DNA of 64,000 nt from Zerene cesonia (GCF_012273895.1 NW_024045137.1:1-64000), one strand, 5' to 3'; positions 44,771 through 57,040 are shown, counted from the stretch's first letter. The notes: generated by a model from the letters alone, not told the origin. Program-made: numbers and translations.

Positions 44771-45028
44771 CTATAGCTAATTGGTAACATATGTGTTTGG
44801 ATTTTTTTCACTATTAAATTATCCACAATCTATTAAGAAAAAAGTATTACTTTTAAAATACTCTTTAGTTCTATTTGTCAACTTCAATTTGTGAATAGAA
44901 ATCGAAATTAATAAAAAAAAATTAAAAAACGATTATTATAGAGATTCATCTGGTGAATGCCAGTTTGTGTAGTGAAGGGTTTTATAAATTCTATTCCCGA
45001 AAGAAAGCCACATGTGCGAGTGTATATA

Positions 45029-46158
45029 CTTAGTCTGGCCATAAATACTGTTACACTTAATTATAAAAAAATATTACATTTGAATTTCGAATCTNNNNNN
45101 NNNNNNNNNNNNNNNNNNNNNNNNNNNNNNNNNNNNNNNNNNNNNNNNNNNNNNNNNNNNNNNNNNNNNNNNNNNNNNNNNNNNNNNNNNNNNNNNNNNN
45201 NNNNNNNNNNNNNNNNNNNNNNNNNNNNNNNNNNNNNNNNNNNNNNNNNNNNNNNNNNNNNNNNNNNNNNNNNNNNNNNNNNNNNNNNNNNNNNNNNNNN
45301 NNNNNNNNNNNNNNNNNNNNNNNNNNNNNNNNNNNNNNNNNNNNNNNNNNNNNNNNNNNNNNNNNNNNNNNNNNNNNNNNNNNNNNNNNNNNNNNNNNNN
45401 NNNNNNNNNNNNNNNNNNNNNNNNNNNNNNNNNNNNNNNNNNNNNNNNNNNNNNNNNNNNNNNNNNNNNNNNNNNNNNNNNNNNNNNNNNNNNNNNNNNN
45501 NNNNNNNNNNNNNNNNNNNNNNNNNNNNNNNNNNNNNNNNNNNNNNNNNNNNNNNNNNNNNNNNNNNNNNNNNNNNNNNNNNNNNNNNNNNNNNNNNNNN
45601 NNNNNNNNNNNNNNNNNNNNNNNNNNNNNNNNNNNNNNNNNNNNNNNNNNNNNNNNNNNNNNNNNNNNNNNNNNNNNNNNNNNNNNNNNNNNNNNNNNNN
45701 NNNNNNNNNNNNNNNNNNNNNNNNNNNNNNNNNNNNNNNNNNNNNNNNNNNNNNNNNNNNNNNNNNNNNNNNNNNNNNNNNNNNNNNNNNNNNNNNNNNN
45801 NNNNNNNNNNNNNNNNNNNNNNNNNNNNNNNNNNNNNNNNNNNNNNNNNNNNNNNNNNNNNNNNNNNNNNNNNNNNNNNNNNNNNNNNNNNNNNNNNNNN
45901 NNNNNNNNNNNNNNNNNNNNNNNNNNNNNNNNNNNNNNNNNNNNNNNNNNNNNNNNNNNNNNNNNNNNNNNNNNNNNNNNNNNNNNNNNNNNNNNNNNNN
46001 NNNNNNNNNNNNNNNNNNNNNNNNNNNNNNNNNNNNNNNNNNNNNNNNNNNNNNNNNNNNNNNNNNNNNNNNNNNNNNNNNNNNNNNNNNNNNNTAAATG
46101 TTATTTGCAGTTAACAATTTTCTTTTTTCTTTATTACAATATTTATGGCAAGACTAGG
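45029..46158 (+). mobile_element. mariner-like element, copy 3 (internal gap)
   Basis: Ends identical to copies 1 and 2, with TA on both sides. Internal sequence is N from 45095 to 46094. Confidence 0.85.
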
Positions 46159-46454
46159 TATATATATACATAGGCTATATTATATTGTGTTTTTATTCCT
46201 GATCGCAGGCGGAGCCGGGACGGACGCCTAGTTTCTAGTAATTACTATTATTATCTAATTAATGCATTTATATTAAAAAAGTGTTGATTGTAATGAAGCA
46301 ATGAATGACATTAAGATGAAGACACGTTGGGTTGTTCCCACAAGCTCTGTTTAATTATGATTTACGCCGGCTAATTACGGCCATAACTGCTTGTTTTATA
46401 AACATCGACTAGTGATGCGATTCGAAGGTTCCTTATCGATAAATTTATATATGA

Positions 46455-46661
46455 CTAGCTGCGTCCCGGGGTCACCCGCGCAAGTCTGTGTCCCGTAGGA
46501 ATGTCGGGATAAAAAGTTGCCTATGTGTTATTTCAGTTGTCCAGCTGGCTACGTACCAAATTTCATTGCAATCGGTTCAGTAGTACTTGCGTGAAAGAGC
46601 AACAAACACACACACATCCTTACAAACTTTCGCATTTATAATATGAGAAGCATTAGTAGGA
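46455..46661 (-). mobile_element. Helitron-like family A, reverse
   Basis: Inverted: CTAGCTGCGTCCCGGGGTCA to gaagcattagtagga. It abuts the family D copy starting at 46662. Confidence 0.7.
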
Positions 46662-46752
46662 CTAGTTTTTGCCTGCGACTTCGGACGCGTTAAATTTCGA
46701 GTAGTTTTATAATTGTTATTGTACATATAAATCTTCCCCTGGAATCACTCTA
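46662..46752 (-). mobile_element. Helitron-like family D, left half of split host
   Basis: CTAGTTTTTGCCTGCGACTT through ggaatcactcta. Its right half resumes at 48484, so this copy is interrupted by the element at 46753-48483. Confidence 0.75.
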
Positions 46753-47258
46753 TTATACTATATAAAGCTACACACCCACTGACTGACTGACATCGCTTTT
46801 CTCGGAAACCGGGCGAAAAGTGGAGATAATTTTGACACGAACGTATAGAGGAGCCGCAATCGACCCGCGGAAAAATATAGAGAACTCGCCGCGCTCGAAG
46901 ACCAGCTCGACGCCCGGCGGCCCGCAGAAACGGTGGCTCGCGGAGGGGTGGTGTTCGAACAAAAAATGCTCTAGACCATCGGCGATCACCAGGCGCGTCG
47001 AAAAAATGGCCGATTTCGCGAAAAAAAGATGGCCGCCATACTTTGCCAAAATCGCCATTTATGAATCCTTACGTCTCAAATTCAGCACACGCGCTCTCCG
47101 CGAGCCGGCCAATCGATCGGCACCCCGTTCGTGGCGATCCGAGCCCCCGTTTCAGACTTTCATACTACGCAAAATCCAATGGCCCGCCTAAACGGCGCAC
47201 TTTAGGCGGGGGGTGTCCAAACAAAAAATGCTCACCGACCAGGGACGCTACCAGGGAG

Positions 47259-48258
47259 NNNNNNNNNNNNNNNNNNNNNNNNNNNNNNNNNNNNNNNNNN
47301 NNNNNNNNNNNNNNNNNNNNNNNNNNNNNNNNNNNNNNNNNNNNNNNNNNNNNNNNNNNNNNNNNNNNNNNNNNNNNNNNNNNNNNNNNNNNNNNNNNNN
47401 NNNNNNNNNNNNNNNNNNNNNNNNNNNNNNNNNNNNNNNNNNNNNNNNNNNNNNNNNNNNNNNNNNNNNNNNNNNNNNNNNNNNNNNNNNNNNNNNNNNN
47501 NNNNNNNNNNNNNNNNNNNNNNNNNNNNNNNNNNNNNNNNNNNNNNNNNNNNNNNNNNNNNNNNNNNNNNNNNNNNNNNNNNNNNNNNNNNNNNNNNNNN
47601 NNNNNNNNNNNNNNNNNNNNNNNNNNNNNNNNNNNNNNNNNNNNNNNNNNNNNNNNNNNNNNNNNNNNNNNNNNNNNNNNNNNNNNNNNNNNNNNNNNNN
47701 NNNNNNNNNNNNNNNNNNNNNNNNNNNNNNNNNNNNNNNNNNNNNNNNNNNNNNNNNNNNNNNNNNNNNNNNNNNNNNNNNNNNNNNNNNNNNNNNNNNN
47801 NNNNNNNNNNNNNNNNNNNNNNNNNNNNNNNNNNNNNNNNNNNNNNNNNNNNNNNNNNNNNNNNNNNNNNNNNNNNNNNNNNNNNNNNNNNNNNNNNNNN
47901 NNNNNNNNNNNNNNNNNNNNNNNNNNNNNNNNNNNNNNNNNNNNNNNNNNNNNNNNNNNNNNNNNNNNNNNNNNNNNNNNNNNNNNNNNNNNNNNNNNNN
48001 NNNNNNNNNNNNNNNNNNNNNNNNNNNNNNNNNNNNNNNNNNNNNNNNNNNNNNNNNNNNNNNNNNNNNNNNNNNNNNNNNNNNNNNNNNNNNNNNNNNN
48101 NNNNNNNNNNNNNNNNNNNNNNNNNNNNNNNNNNNNNNNNNNNNNNNNNNNNNNNNNNNNNNNNNNNNNNNNNNNNNNNNNNNNNNNNNNNNNNNNNNNN
48201 NNNNNNNNNNNNNNNNNNNNNNNNNNNNNNNNNNNNNNNNNNNNNNNNNNNNNNNNNN
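47259..48258. other. assembly gap, 1000 N
   Basis: Gap between the GC-rich cargo and the 74-base tandem array, suggesting that the array is longer than shown. Confidence 1.
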
Positions 48259-48262
48259 TAAT

Positions 48263-48483
48263 GAGTCTTGGTAAAGCTGGTCTACGAAAAAAGCCATGCG
48301 GGCTGCTTGCAGCCCGCACACCGCGCACCATCTATTGAGTCTTGATAAGACTGGTCCACGCAAAAAGCCCCGCGGGCTGCTTGCTGCCCGCGCACCGCGC
48401 ATCATCTAATCAGTCTTGATAATACTGGTCCACGCAAATAGTCACGCGGGCTGCTTGCAGCCCGCGCACCGCGCACCAACTAG
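48263..48483 (+). repeat. tandem array of 74-base hairpin units
   Basis: Units at 48263-48336, 48337-48410 and 48411-48483. Each contains gcgggctgcttgcagcccgc (9-base perfect stem in units 1 and 3, one mismatch in unit 2). It ends 14 bases further on in CTAT, CTAA and CTAG respectively. Confidence 0.9.
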
Positions 48484-48582
48484 TCTATTAAATAAAACCC
48501 CATCAAAATCCATTGTGTAGTTTTAAAGATTTAAGCATACATAGAGACAGAGAAAGCGACTTTGTTTTATACTATTAAGTGA
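48484..48582 (-). mobile_element. Helitron-like family D, right half of split host
   Basis: tctattaaataaaaccccat through tatactattaagtga; joins to 46752 to rebuild an ordinary family D element. Confidence 0.75.
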
Positions 48583-48764
48583 TAGTAGGATAGGATTTAT
48601 ATGGTAATATTTCGTACTGGCGCTTGCGTATCGCAAAAACTCTCTTGAAATTGTTTGCTCAGTTCCAAATAATGATAATTTTCCTTCGTTGTACGAGTCC
48701 ATACACACGTTCACAAAGTGCAATCTGTACTGGTAAAAGGTTAAAGTAAAGTTTGTGAACTTTT

Positions 48765-48914
48765 TTTTATTTTGTTTTGAGTTTTTTTTGTTTTGGGTTT
48801 TTTTTTCGTTTTGGTTTTTTTTCGTTTTGGTTTTTTTTTTCGATTTGGGTTTTTTTGTTGTATTGGTTTTTTTTTGTTTTGGGTTTTTTTTTTGTTTTGG
48901 TTTTTTTTTTTTGT
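48765..48914. repeat. low-complexity T/G minisatellite
   Basis: Irregular repeats of tttttttcgttttgg. Open frames here encode only Phe-rich sequence and are not genes. Confidence 0.85.
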
Positions 48915-49354
48915 TGATTCACAGAGCTGCGAATGGACTGACTATTTTTAGAGTTAAAGGATAAGGAAGGAAATGATGATAAGAAAGAAGAACTGACTAG
49001 CAAGGGATAAAGAAACAAGTCTCTGTCTCCCCCATTCGCCGGGCTACATCTGAATTTACAGAACTAGTTATGCTATTATGTATATCTGTATATCATTATG
49101 AACAGTCAGTTCTGTTCAGTTCTAAACTATCGACTACGAGAACTATCGATAATTAGGCGCATCCCTAGCCGGGCACTTCACGTCGAGATGTCGGTCGAGT
49201 GTAATTATATAATTTCGTTTGATTGCTCGCAATATCGCATTATTGGGTAATCATTATAGGATGTGGTTTGCGATCAGTGAATGGAGTCATTTGTGTTTAA
49301 GGATCGTGCATTTAAATGGGTTCAATAAATCCATATTAAGATTATTATGAATTA

Positions 49355-49551
49355 CTAGCTGCGCCCGGCGGGTTCACCCACGGGTCCGTATCCCGTAGGA
49401 ATATCGGGATAAAAAGTTGCCTATATGTTATTCCAGTTGTCCAGCTGTCTACGTAGCAAATTTCATCGCAATCGGTTCAAAAGTTTTTGTGTGAAAGAGT
49501 ATCAAACACACACACATCCTTACAAACTTTCTCATTTATAATATTAGTAGA
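49355..49551 (-). mobile_element. Helitron-like family A, reverse
   Basis: Inverted: CTAGCTGCGCCCGGCGGGTT to tataatattagtaga. Confidence 0.75.
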
Positions 49552-49916
49552 ACTCACTTATCACGAACATATCCAAGAATGAAAAGAAATTTGAAATCGG
49601 TCTATAAGTTCCTGAGGTTAGCCCGTTCAGACAGACTGTTTAGCTTTATGTATCGATTTGCATTTTCTATTCTTATTGTTTACATTGTTTCATAGTATAT
49701 GTGTTTATAACAGTCTTAGCGATTCTCTACGCAGAACGCAGACAGAGCCGGGGCGAGCGGTTGTCGTGGGCGCAACGAACCGCTGTAATTATATCGACAT
49801 GGAAATAACATTGTTTATACATATGTAATTGATACTCTTTGTTTATGAAACGAATTATTTGTGATCCCGCCTGTTTAGCGATAAGCTTCGATTAGTTTTA
49901 ATCATTTTATATCACA

Positions 49917-50082
49917 CTAGCCTTTGGCCGCGGCATTGCTCGGGGTACATATATAGCCTATGTCACTCAGCGAAGTTGCAGCTTTCTAACAGTGAAAGAA
50001 CTTTTTAAATCGGTCCAATAGTTATTGAGTTTATCCATTACAAACAAACAAACAAACAAATTATTCCTCTTTATGATATTAG
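49917..50082 (-). mobile_element. Helitron-like family E/C-related, reverse
   Basis: ctagcctttggccgcggcat, gcagctttctaacagtgaaa and cctctttatgatattagtgt; mirrors the family E core. Confidence 0.6.
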
Positions 50083-50280
50083 TGTAGACTAACTTTTGGC
50101 CGCGGCTTCGCACGCGTCAATTCGGAATAGTTTAATAGATATTGTACATTTAAACCTCCCTCTTGAACCACTCTATTTATTAAAAAAAGCACCATCAAAA
50201 TCCGTTGTGTAGTTTTAAAGATTTAGAGAAACAGGGACATAGGGACAGAAGAAGGGACTTTGTTTTATACTATATAGTGA
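50083..50280 (-). mobile_element. Helitron-like family D, reverse
   Basis: gactaacttttggccgcggc to tactatatagtga; followed after two bases by family F. Confidence 0.65.
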
Positions 50281-50282
50281 TA

Positions 50283-50460
50283 CTAGCTGCACGCCCCGAC
50301 TCCGCCCGTAGTCATTTATTGTAATTGAAATAATATAAACTAACCTACCTGCTAAGTTAGATCAAGCTGCACAAGGTGTGTTAATTTTATTAAAATCGGT
50401 TAGATTTGGGCGTCCATCGCGGACAAACAATAAGTTTTTTAAAGAGTAATTTATATATAT
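50283..50460 (-). mobile_element. Helitron-like family F, reverse
   Basis: Inverted: CTAGCTGCACGCCCCGACTC to gtaatttatatatatgaaga; counterpart of 18065-18239. Confidence 0.65.
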
Positions 50461-50469
50461 GAAGATATA

Positions 50470-50760
50470 CATAAAATATCCTCATACGTGTTCCCACTGC
50501 TGGGACACAGGCCTGCTATGAGGCTCCAGATATAACCCACCACGCTGTCTAAGAGCTGTTAGGCAGATGTCACATGTCGTGGATATTTCAATTCTTAGAG
50601 CTGCCGGTTTCCTAACGAAGGTTTCTTTCACCGTTTTGAGCAGTCTAGACAATATGCAGATAAATTAAATAATCGATTAATTACCTGCACGCTGGCGTGG
50701 TCTCGAACCAACAGCTTTCCGATATAAGCCCGAAGTCCTAACTACTACGCCGCCTTTCCA
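50470..50760 (-). mobile_element. tRNA-derived SINE, reverse, diverged
   Basis: Inverted tail gttcccactgctgggacaca at the left and inverted promoter-like head (tggtctcgaaccaaca) at the right; same family as 61907-62215. Confidence 0.7.
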
Positions 50761-51013
50761 CTTTATTCATAATAAAATATACTGAAACTGTCTTACTTAT
50801 ATATATTTATTTTAAAACATGTGTGGTAAGGGTAGCTGGTTCGATCCTGGCTATTTGGAAAAAAAAGTGTAATTTACGTTGCAACAACTGATGGTATATA
50901 TTTTTAGGTTTCCGTATCCCAAGAAGAAAAAAGGGAATCCTTGTCACTTGAACTTCATATCAACTACTCAGCAATACTGACCCTGAGAACTTTGTGGTAC
51001 AAAGAAACGTCAT

Positions 51014-51149
51014 ATCTATACTAATATTAGAAAGTTGAAGAGTTTGTTTGCACGCGCTACTCTCAGGAACTACTGGTCCGATTTGGAAAATTATTTCGGT
51101 GTTGTATAGCCCATTTATTGACAAAGGCTATAGGCTATATATGTACCAC
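51014..51149 (+). mobile_element. Helitron-like family C, 3' truncated
   Basis: Starts TCTATACTAATATTAGAAAG; ends at ctatatatgtaccaca. Confidence 0.65.
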
Positions 51150-51470
51150 AATTAATTTTAAGTTACACCTTGTAGTGAAAAACGGGTTTGCACGGAACCC
51201 TCGGTGCGCGAGTCCGACTCGCACTTTACCGGGTTTATATTTAATATGTTTTCGTCTACGAGTATCGCTACAGAACATAACAGAGTGTATTTAGTATTAG
51301 TATTTATTTAGCAGACGTGCGGAGCCGGGCGAGTCGATAGTATTGGATAATTTGAACCTAGTCTAAATTCCTAATTTTCAGATCAACAAAGCGTATTTAT
51401 AAATATTAAGGAGTTGTAACTGTGTATACCAAATCCTGCTACACTACTTGATTTTGAAACAATTATCACT

Positions 51471-51646
51471 TAGAAATTAAAAATGATGGGGAGACAGTCT
51501 CCCCGTTACCACGCTCGCTGTAAAGTGTTCGAAACGTCGGGTTAATAATATAATGAATAAATCGCGTTTAAAATCCGTTAAAAAGTCTTTTAATTTCTAA
51601 ATGTATAATACTCGCGTAAAATCAAACACAAGAAAATACTAGAATT
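51471..51646. mobile_element. foldback-family element, left arm lost
   Basis: cagtctccccgttaccacgc and aaaatccgttaaaaagtctt match the right part of 16675-16905. Confidence 0.6.
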
Positions 51647-51805
51647 ATCACTTGTAGGAAGCTGAATTCTGAACGATATAGGACTTATTTTTTATTTCGG
51701 ACAATACAATACTTCAAAGCGCGGCCAGCAGGGTGAATGGTTTTTATCCACTTCTGGTCTAGCGATTCTTTCATAAAAATAAAAAAAAAACATGTTTACA
51801 TACAC

Positions 51806-52005
51806 ACTTATATTATAAATTTTTGTTTATTTGGATGTTTGTCCGTCAATCGCGCTGAAATTACTGAAGGGATTTTCATGACATTTGGTATACAGACAGG
51901 GTATGAGCTGACTTGGGTGATAGGATACTTTATAAACCGATTAAATGCTATCTTGGGATAAAACAGGAATCTTGAGATCCGGGCGGAGCCGGGACGAGCG
52001 TCTAG
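51806..52005 (+). mobile_element. Helitron-like element, family B
   Basis: cacacttatattataaattt start region; ends ggagccgggacgagcgt then CTAG and T. Confidence 0.7.
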
Positions 52006-52221
52006 TATAAAATATTTTTGTTATTGACAGCTAAGCTTCGAAATTACAATATTTATTTTAAAATTTTAATTAAAAATCCACAGTTTTAATTAAGCGACTC
52101 TTCTGACAGGCATTATACGCGAAGTAATTTTATTCTAAAGTTATATTTTTATTTCTTACTTTTATCGGTTCTGTCGTGTTCGCGTTCTTTGTACAACAGC
52201 TAAATTATTAGGATCAGAACC

Positions 52222-52296
52222 CATGACGGCGGCGGCGGGACCGCGCGGGGCGCGCCTCGTGTTGCGACCAGGTCGCCCACCGGAGAGGCGCTTATT
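52222..52296. other. isolated GC/CpG-rich block
   Basis: About 75 bases rich in CpG (gacggcggcggcgggaccgc and on) within AT-rich DNA. No frame shows a recognisable protein. It may be part of a repeat or of an unannotated exon or promoter. Confidence 0.4.
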
Positions 52297-53414
52297 GGTA
52301 TAGATTATGCTACAGACATGACAGTCTTTTTGTGCTTTTTAGTGGTCTAAACATGAAATTAAAATATACATAATTCGTAATTAATAACTTAGTTACAGCT
52401 CAATCTAAGGAAACCTAATTTTATGGAACTATGTATAAAATAAACCCAATGAAGCATAATTAATACTTTCGTATGGAAAACATTTTTTTCTAAATGTCTT
52501 ATCGGTTTGTGAGTTTTTCAATACCAAAATTTTTAAATAATATCTGATATCTGCGGTAATTTTCTTGGATAGGATAGAAAATAAATAAGAAATGTGTCAT
52601 AATAAACTAACCCAAGCCGTTTGATGCAACGCAGCGAAGTTCAGCGCATTTTGTATATTGTATCAAATATTGAACGGCGCGACACCGAACGATTAGATGA
52701 AAATGATGGGCCAATGTGTGAATCCACAAACCATACCTAAAGTTAAGTTTAAGTGTTTGAACTACGCACTTAAACTTATAAATAAATAAATCCAATGGTA
52801 TAGTCTACTAAATGTATAAATTCAAATGAATTTAGAACTCACTTGTTTTGTAATTTAAACATTATTTACATTATTACTAATAGGACATCGAATCACAGAT
52901 AAAAACAGAATAACACATATAAGTGTTTTGGGGGCGGGACCAAGTTGTAAAACTGCCGAGGGGCAGACATTGTCATGGCATTATCATTCCCAATCATCTT
53001 TCTTTCCCTTCAAAGTGATATAACAATTCCAGAGAATACTTCCTCAGTAATGTACGAAACACCTATTCCTATGTCTATATCTGTGCCTAGATAGTCTTTG
53101 ACGAAAATTTACTCGATGCATATACGACAGGCAAAGTATAGCCGGTTCTATCCAGGCGGTGGAGGGGCTTATGATATTTTTCGCTAATTTATTATTGTAC
53201 TAGCTTGACCGATCCTCAGACCCGCCCGATGCACAGAAATTTTCATGGAAATCGGTCCAGCCGTTTCGGCGGTAAAATTACGTCACGAGAATTTGGTATA
53301 TATTTTTACGAACCGGTTGGCCGTGGCGCGGGAAATAGACGCATCTATCTGCAGTGGCGGTTGTCTATATCATTATGACAGAGGAGGTTTGTTTTAGATT
53401 TATACGTTTTTATA

Positions 53415-53614
53415 CTAGCTGCGCTCCGCGGTTTCACCCGGGTAAGTCTGTATCCCGTGGGAATATCAGGATAAAATGTTGCCTATATGTTATTCCAGTT
53501 GTCCAGCTGTCTACGTACCAAATTTCATTGCAATCGGTTCTGTAGTTTTTGCGTGAAAGAGCAACAAACATACACACATCCTCACAAACTTTCGCATTTA
53601 TAATATTAGTATGA
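53415..53614 (-). mobile_element. Helitron-like family A, reverse
   Basis: Inverted: CTAGCTGCGCTCCGCGGTTT to tataatattagtatga. Confidence 0.75.
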
Positions 53615-55365
53615 TATAGCTTTTCTCGCGGCTTCGCACGCGTTAAATTCGGTGTGGTTTTTTGTTTGTTTGTTACGACTTAACTCTTAAACTGCTCGTC
53701 CAAAAATCAGTGCGAATAAGTAGTTACAATTACAACTCTTTAGCTTCATAGTCTACGTTTGTAACTCTCTCTCTATCTCTCTCACTCTCTCTCTCGGGAA
53801 TATTGAAATTCCCTCAATTCGTGAAACTATGTTCCAACTCTCAAGTCTTCGTCAGCCGTATAACAGCGTGTTATTAATTCGGTACAGTCGGCGACACAAG
53901 TGCTTTCCGTGTTTTCATTTAACATTGCTTTGTATTCTATAACAATTTGTTGTAAAGCATTTCGATGTTATAAAACTAAAAATTAAATTGTTGCACACTG
54001 TTTTTGAAGTAAGTATATAGATAAAAAAATAAATAAAAAATAAAGTATTAAAACTACGAGGAATTCAATTCATCCATTACGGCATCAGCTGTAAAACGGG
54101 TGGACCAAATTCGATGCGTTTCTTTTGTTTCAAAAGTCAGTTTTCTTGCGACCCGTTTTGTCTACGTTAGGTTAATATCGGTCAAACATTGTGAGGGGTC
54201 TATTACAAAATGATGTTAGGTATTTTAAGAATTGATTACTCACAAGATCAACAACACAAGATCATTTTTTAGTAAATTTTTTATTATGATTCATTTGTTT
54301 ATATCTTCACGAACATTTCTTTCAATTATAAACACATAAGGTGATAAGAAAGCGCAAGGCACGCATACTGACAACTCACAGCGCAGCGATGAGCCGCTCT
54401 GGTCCAGGGTAGCTGACTTGAATAATAAGTTATTTCACATACCTGACGTTCCCTGCCTCATTCTCTTACATATTATGTAAATATCGTTTTAAATATATGC
54501 TTTATACCGTTAAATTACTATTTTATTTAATAACCATATAGATTGTAAATACATCGTCATGTTAGCATAATGTATTAGGGCTTCCTCAGGGACCATTAAT
54601 TAATTAGAATTTTAGACATTCTATGAGTTCGGTTTTCTCTCTTGTTTGATTCGTTTGTTGAGTTTTAGTCATTTTATCGTAATCTCGAATCTGCAGCTTC
54701 ACTCGCGTGGTACCCGGCTAAAAGGTTAAAACGGCCTAAGTTAATCCAGACTATATAAATAATCTATTTCTGTACCAAATGCCATGCAGATCCCAACAGA
54801 AGTTTCTGACAAACTTTCGCGTTTATAATATCAGTAGGATTTTAAATATTTTGTTAATAATTTGTTATGGGATTTATAATAACAAAGAGGTTTTTCAAAA
54901 CCTGTCTCAGAGCACCTTATCTACTCCGATGCCTACTAAATTAACGTCTGTCTCCATCTCCTCTTCTCGCCTAAACTATTAAACCTATTTGAAGAAAATT
55001 TTGTGCAAAGACAGAATAGGAAATTTAGACATCTGGAACAGGACTATCCCAGGTATGTATGAATTATCTTTAATAACGGGAATGAAGCTGTACAAGAAAA
55101 GGACCTAATTAATTATTTAAATAAGAAAACAATTTCGTCCACGACTGTACTTTTAGTTTCCCCGCTCCTAATTGCTTGCCCCCCGGCGTCGTCCGCTAAT
55201 TATAAGTTTAAACGATGTTATTGATTTTTCAGCTCTACCAAGCTCATAATTGATATATATTGTTTCAAATTATGCATTTGTCTGTTTGTTTAATGTTATG
55301 CTTGTTTTTGGTTTAGCTTTAGGCTTGAGACGAAGAGAATAATGTTTTTAACAGATAATTCTACT

Positions 55366-55565
55366 TCGTACTAATATTATAAATGCGAAAGTTTGTAAGG
55401 ATGTGTGTGTGTTTGTTGCTCTTTCACGCAAAAACTACTGAACCGATTGCAATGAAATTTGGTACGTAGATAGCTGAATAACTGGAATAACACGTAAGCA
55501 ACTTTTTATCCCGATATTCCTACGGGACACGGACTTACGCGGGCGAACCCGCGGGGCGCAGCTAG
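55366..55565 (+). mobile_element. Helitron-like element, family A
   Basis: TCGTACTAATATTATAAATG to cgcggggcgcagctag, then T. Confidence 0.75.
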
Positions 55566-55751
55566 TCTAATTCTTTCCTGTTTTTAGTATTTTAGTTAGT
55601 GTGGATGGATGGTAAATATCTGATCTTTAATGAAATAGAATTTATTATAATCTAGATTTAAATCAGCTGCTTGTTATCGGAGTATCAATAATAATTTGTT
55701 TACAGCACATGTCTTTTTTTTATTTTAATCTACGCATTTTACTTACAAGCT

Positions 55752-55960
55752 GTTGCCTGCAGCTTTGCCCGCGCGGACTGTATAAATTTTCATGATATAA
55801 GCTTTCCTCTATTTTATCCACTTGGGAGTAGAATTTATCAAACTCCTTTCTTAGCGGATGCTACGTCATAACATCTATCCGCACGCCAAATTTCAACCCG
55901 ATACGTTCAGCGGTTTGGGCTGTGCGTTGATATATCACTATGTCAGTCAGTTCATATTTT
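55752..55960 (-). mobile_element. Helitron-like family H
   Basis: cttagcggatgctacgtcat and gttgatatatcactatgtca match 33371-33600. Confidence 0.55.
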
Positions 55961-56786
55961 GAATAAGTATTTCAATTGAAGTATGTTTAGATCTCAATAA
56001 TATATAAATGATTGCTTTGTGCCATCGCGTACACGTTAAACAATCCTTTACAAAAACGTTGCCTGGAAGAGATTGCTCTTGCACAATAAGGCCGCCTTTT
56101 AGTACATATGCCGGCATGTAATTTTTTGAATTGATAACTTAATTGCTATTTTGTGTCATTCACAGGTAATGTTCTACAAAGAATAAATAAATAAATTTAT
56201 AGGCTGTATTTGCTTATATGACGGGTCACCTCAGTTTGTTTAGCTTCAAGGATTTTTTAAGGAAAAATAATTTTAATAAACTTTCATTACAACCCAATTT
56301 GCATAAGCCCCTAATAATTATAAAGCAAGAGAACCCAGGGAGCGTAACTTATAGAATTACCTCACCTCAGCAGTTGCATATTTCGAAATTGTTAAATTAC
56401 AGCTGAGAACCTCACCCCTCGTCATTAAGCGTTATTGATATGTGTCGGATCGGCTTGCTCGCTACTTATGGAAGCCTGGTACTTTAAGTATGATATATTT
56501 TGGGGGGAGGAGGGGGAAGGGGGAATAATGCTGCTGCAGTGCTGTCATGGCGGATAATTTAATTTATTTTTTTTAGGATTTTCATATTTTAGCTTTTATT
56601 GTAAGGTAATTCTTGAATAGGTTATTAGCAATTTAAGCACTAAAAAAACGTAAATTAAGTCATAACATAGGGGCGGTTTATTATACACTAGCTTATAGCC
56701 CCGGCTTCGCCCGTGGTATATAGCCCTTGTTACTCAGCGAAGCTGTAGTTTGGCTAATGGTGTAAATCGATCGCAGTTTTTGCATG

Positions 56787-57040
56787 CAGAAAACCGGCGT
56801 GAAATAGTGGCATGCCACTGTGTTTTGCACGGTGAGTGGGGGAGGCGAAGGCCCGTTTCCTTTTCCTCACCCGTCCCAATCAATTCCTTCTTTCCAATCG
56901 TCAATCCTTTTCTCTTCGCTTACTCCTTAAAAGCGAGCAGCGCATCCGCAGAGGCCCTATCTGCTGTTCACGGGCAGTGGTGATCACTTACCATCAGGCG
57001 AACCAGACAGTTGCCCGCTATGATATAAAAAAAATAATCC
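56787..57040 (+). mobile_element. poly(A)-tailed SINE/LINE-end element
   Basis: cagaaaaccggcgtgaaata to gcccgctatgatat and an A run; second copy of 17539-17811. Confidence 0.75.

Larger units (their letters stand above)
46753..48483 (+). mobile_element. novel GC-rich Helitron-like insertion with tandem 3' hairpins
   Basis: Inserted precisely between A (46752) and T (48484) of a family D element, without target duplication. The left end ttatactatataaagctaca resembles the family C start. The cargo 46790-47258 is GC-rich (about half G+C) and has no recognised coding content. A 1000-N gap follows. The right end is three 74-base units, each with a GC hairpin 14 bases before CTAT, CTAA and CTAG. 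A|T target, 3' hairpin and CTAG terminus are Helitron features; the 5' TC is replaced by TT. True length unknown because of the gap. Confidence 0.6.

Noticed and set aside
46768..47191. Possible gene in the GC-rich block, open on both strands (96 and 123 codons)
   Set aside because: No recognisable domain, no start or splice context, frames run to the N gap, and the block lies inside an insertion element. Treated as cargo of unknown nature.
48755..49018. Phe-rich or Lys-rich open frames
   Set aside because: Produced by the T/G low-complexity minisatellite.
53760..53803. ctctctct run as a regulatory GAGA-type site
   Set aside because: A simple microsatellite is enough to explain it; nothing nearby supports a promoter.
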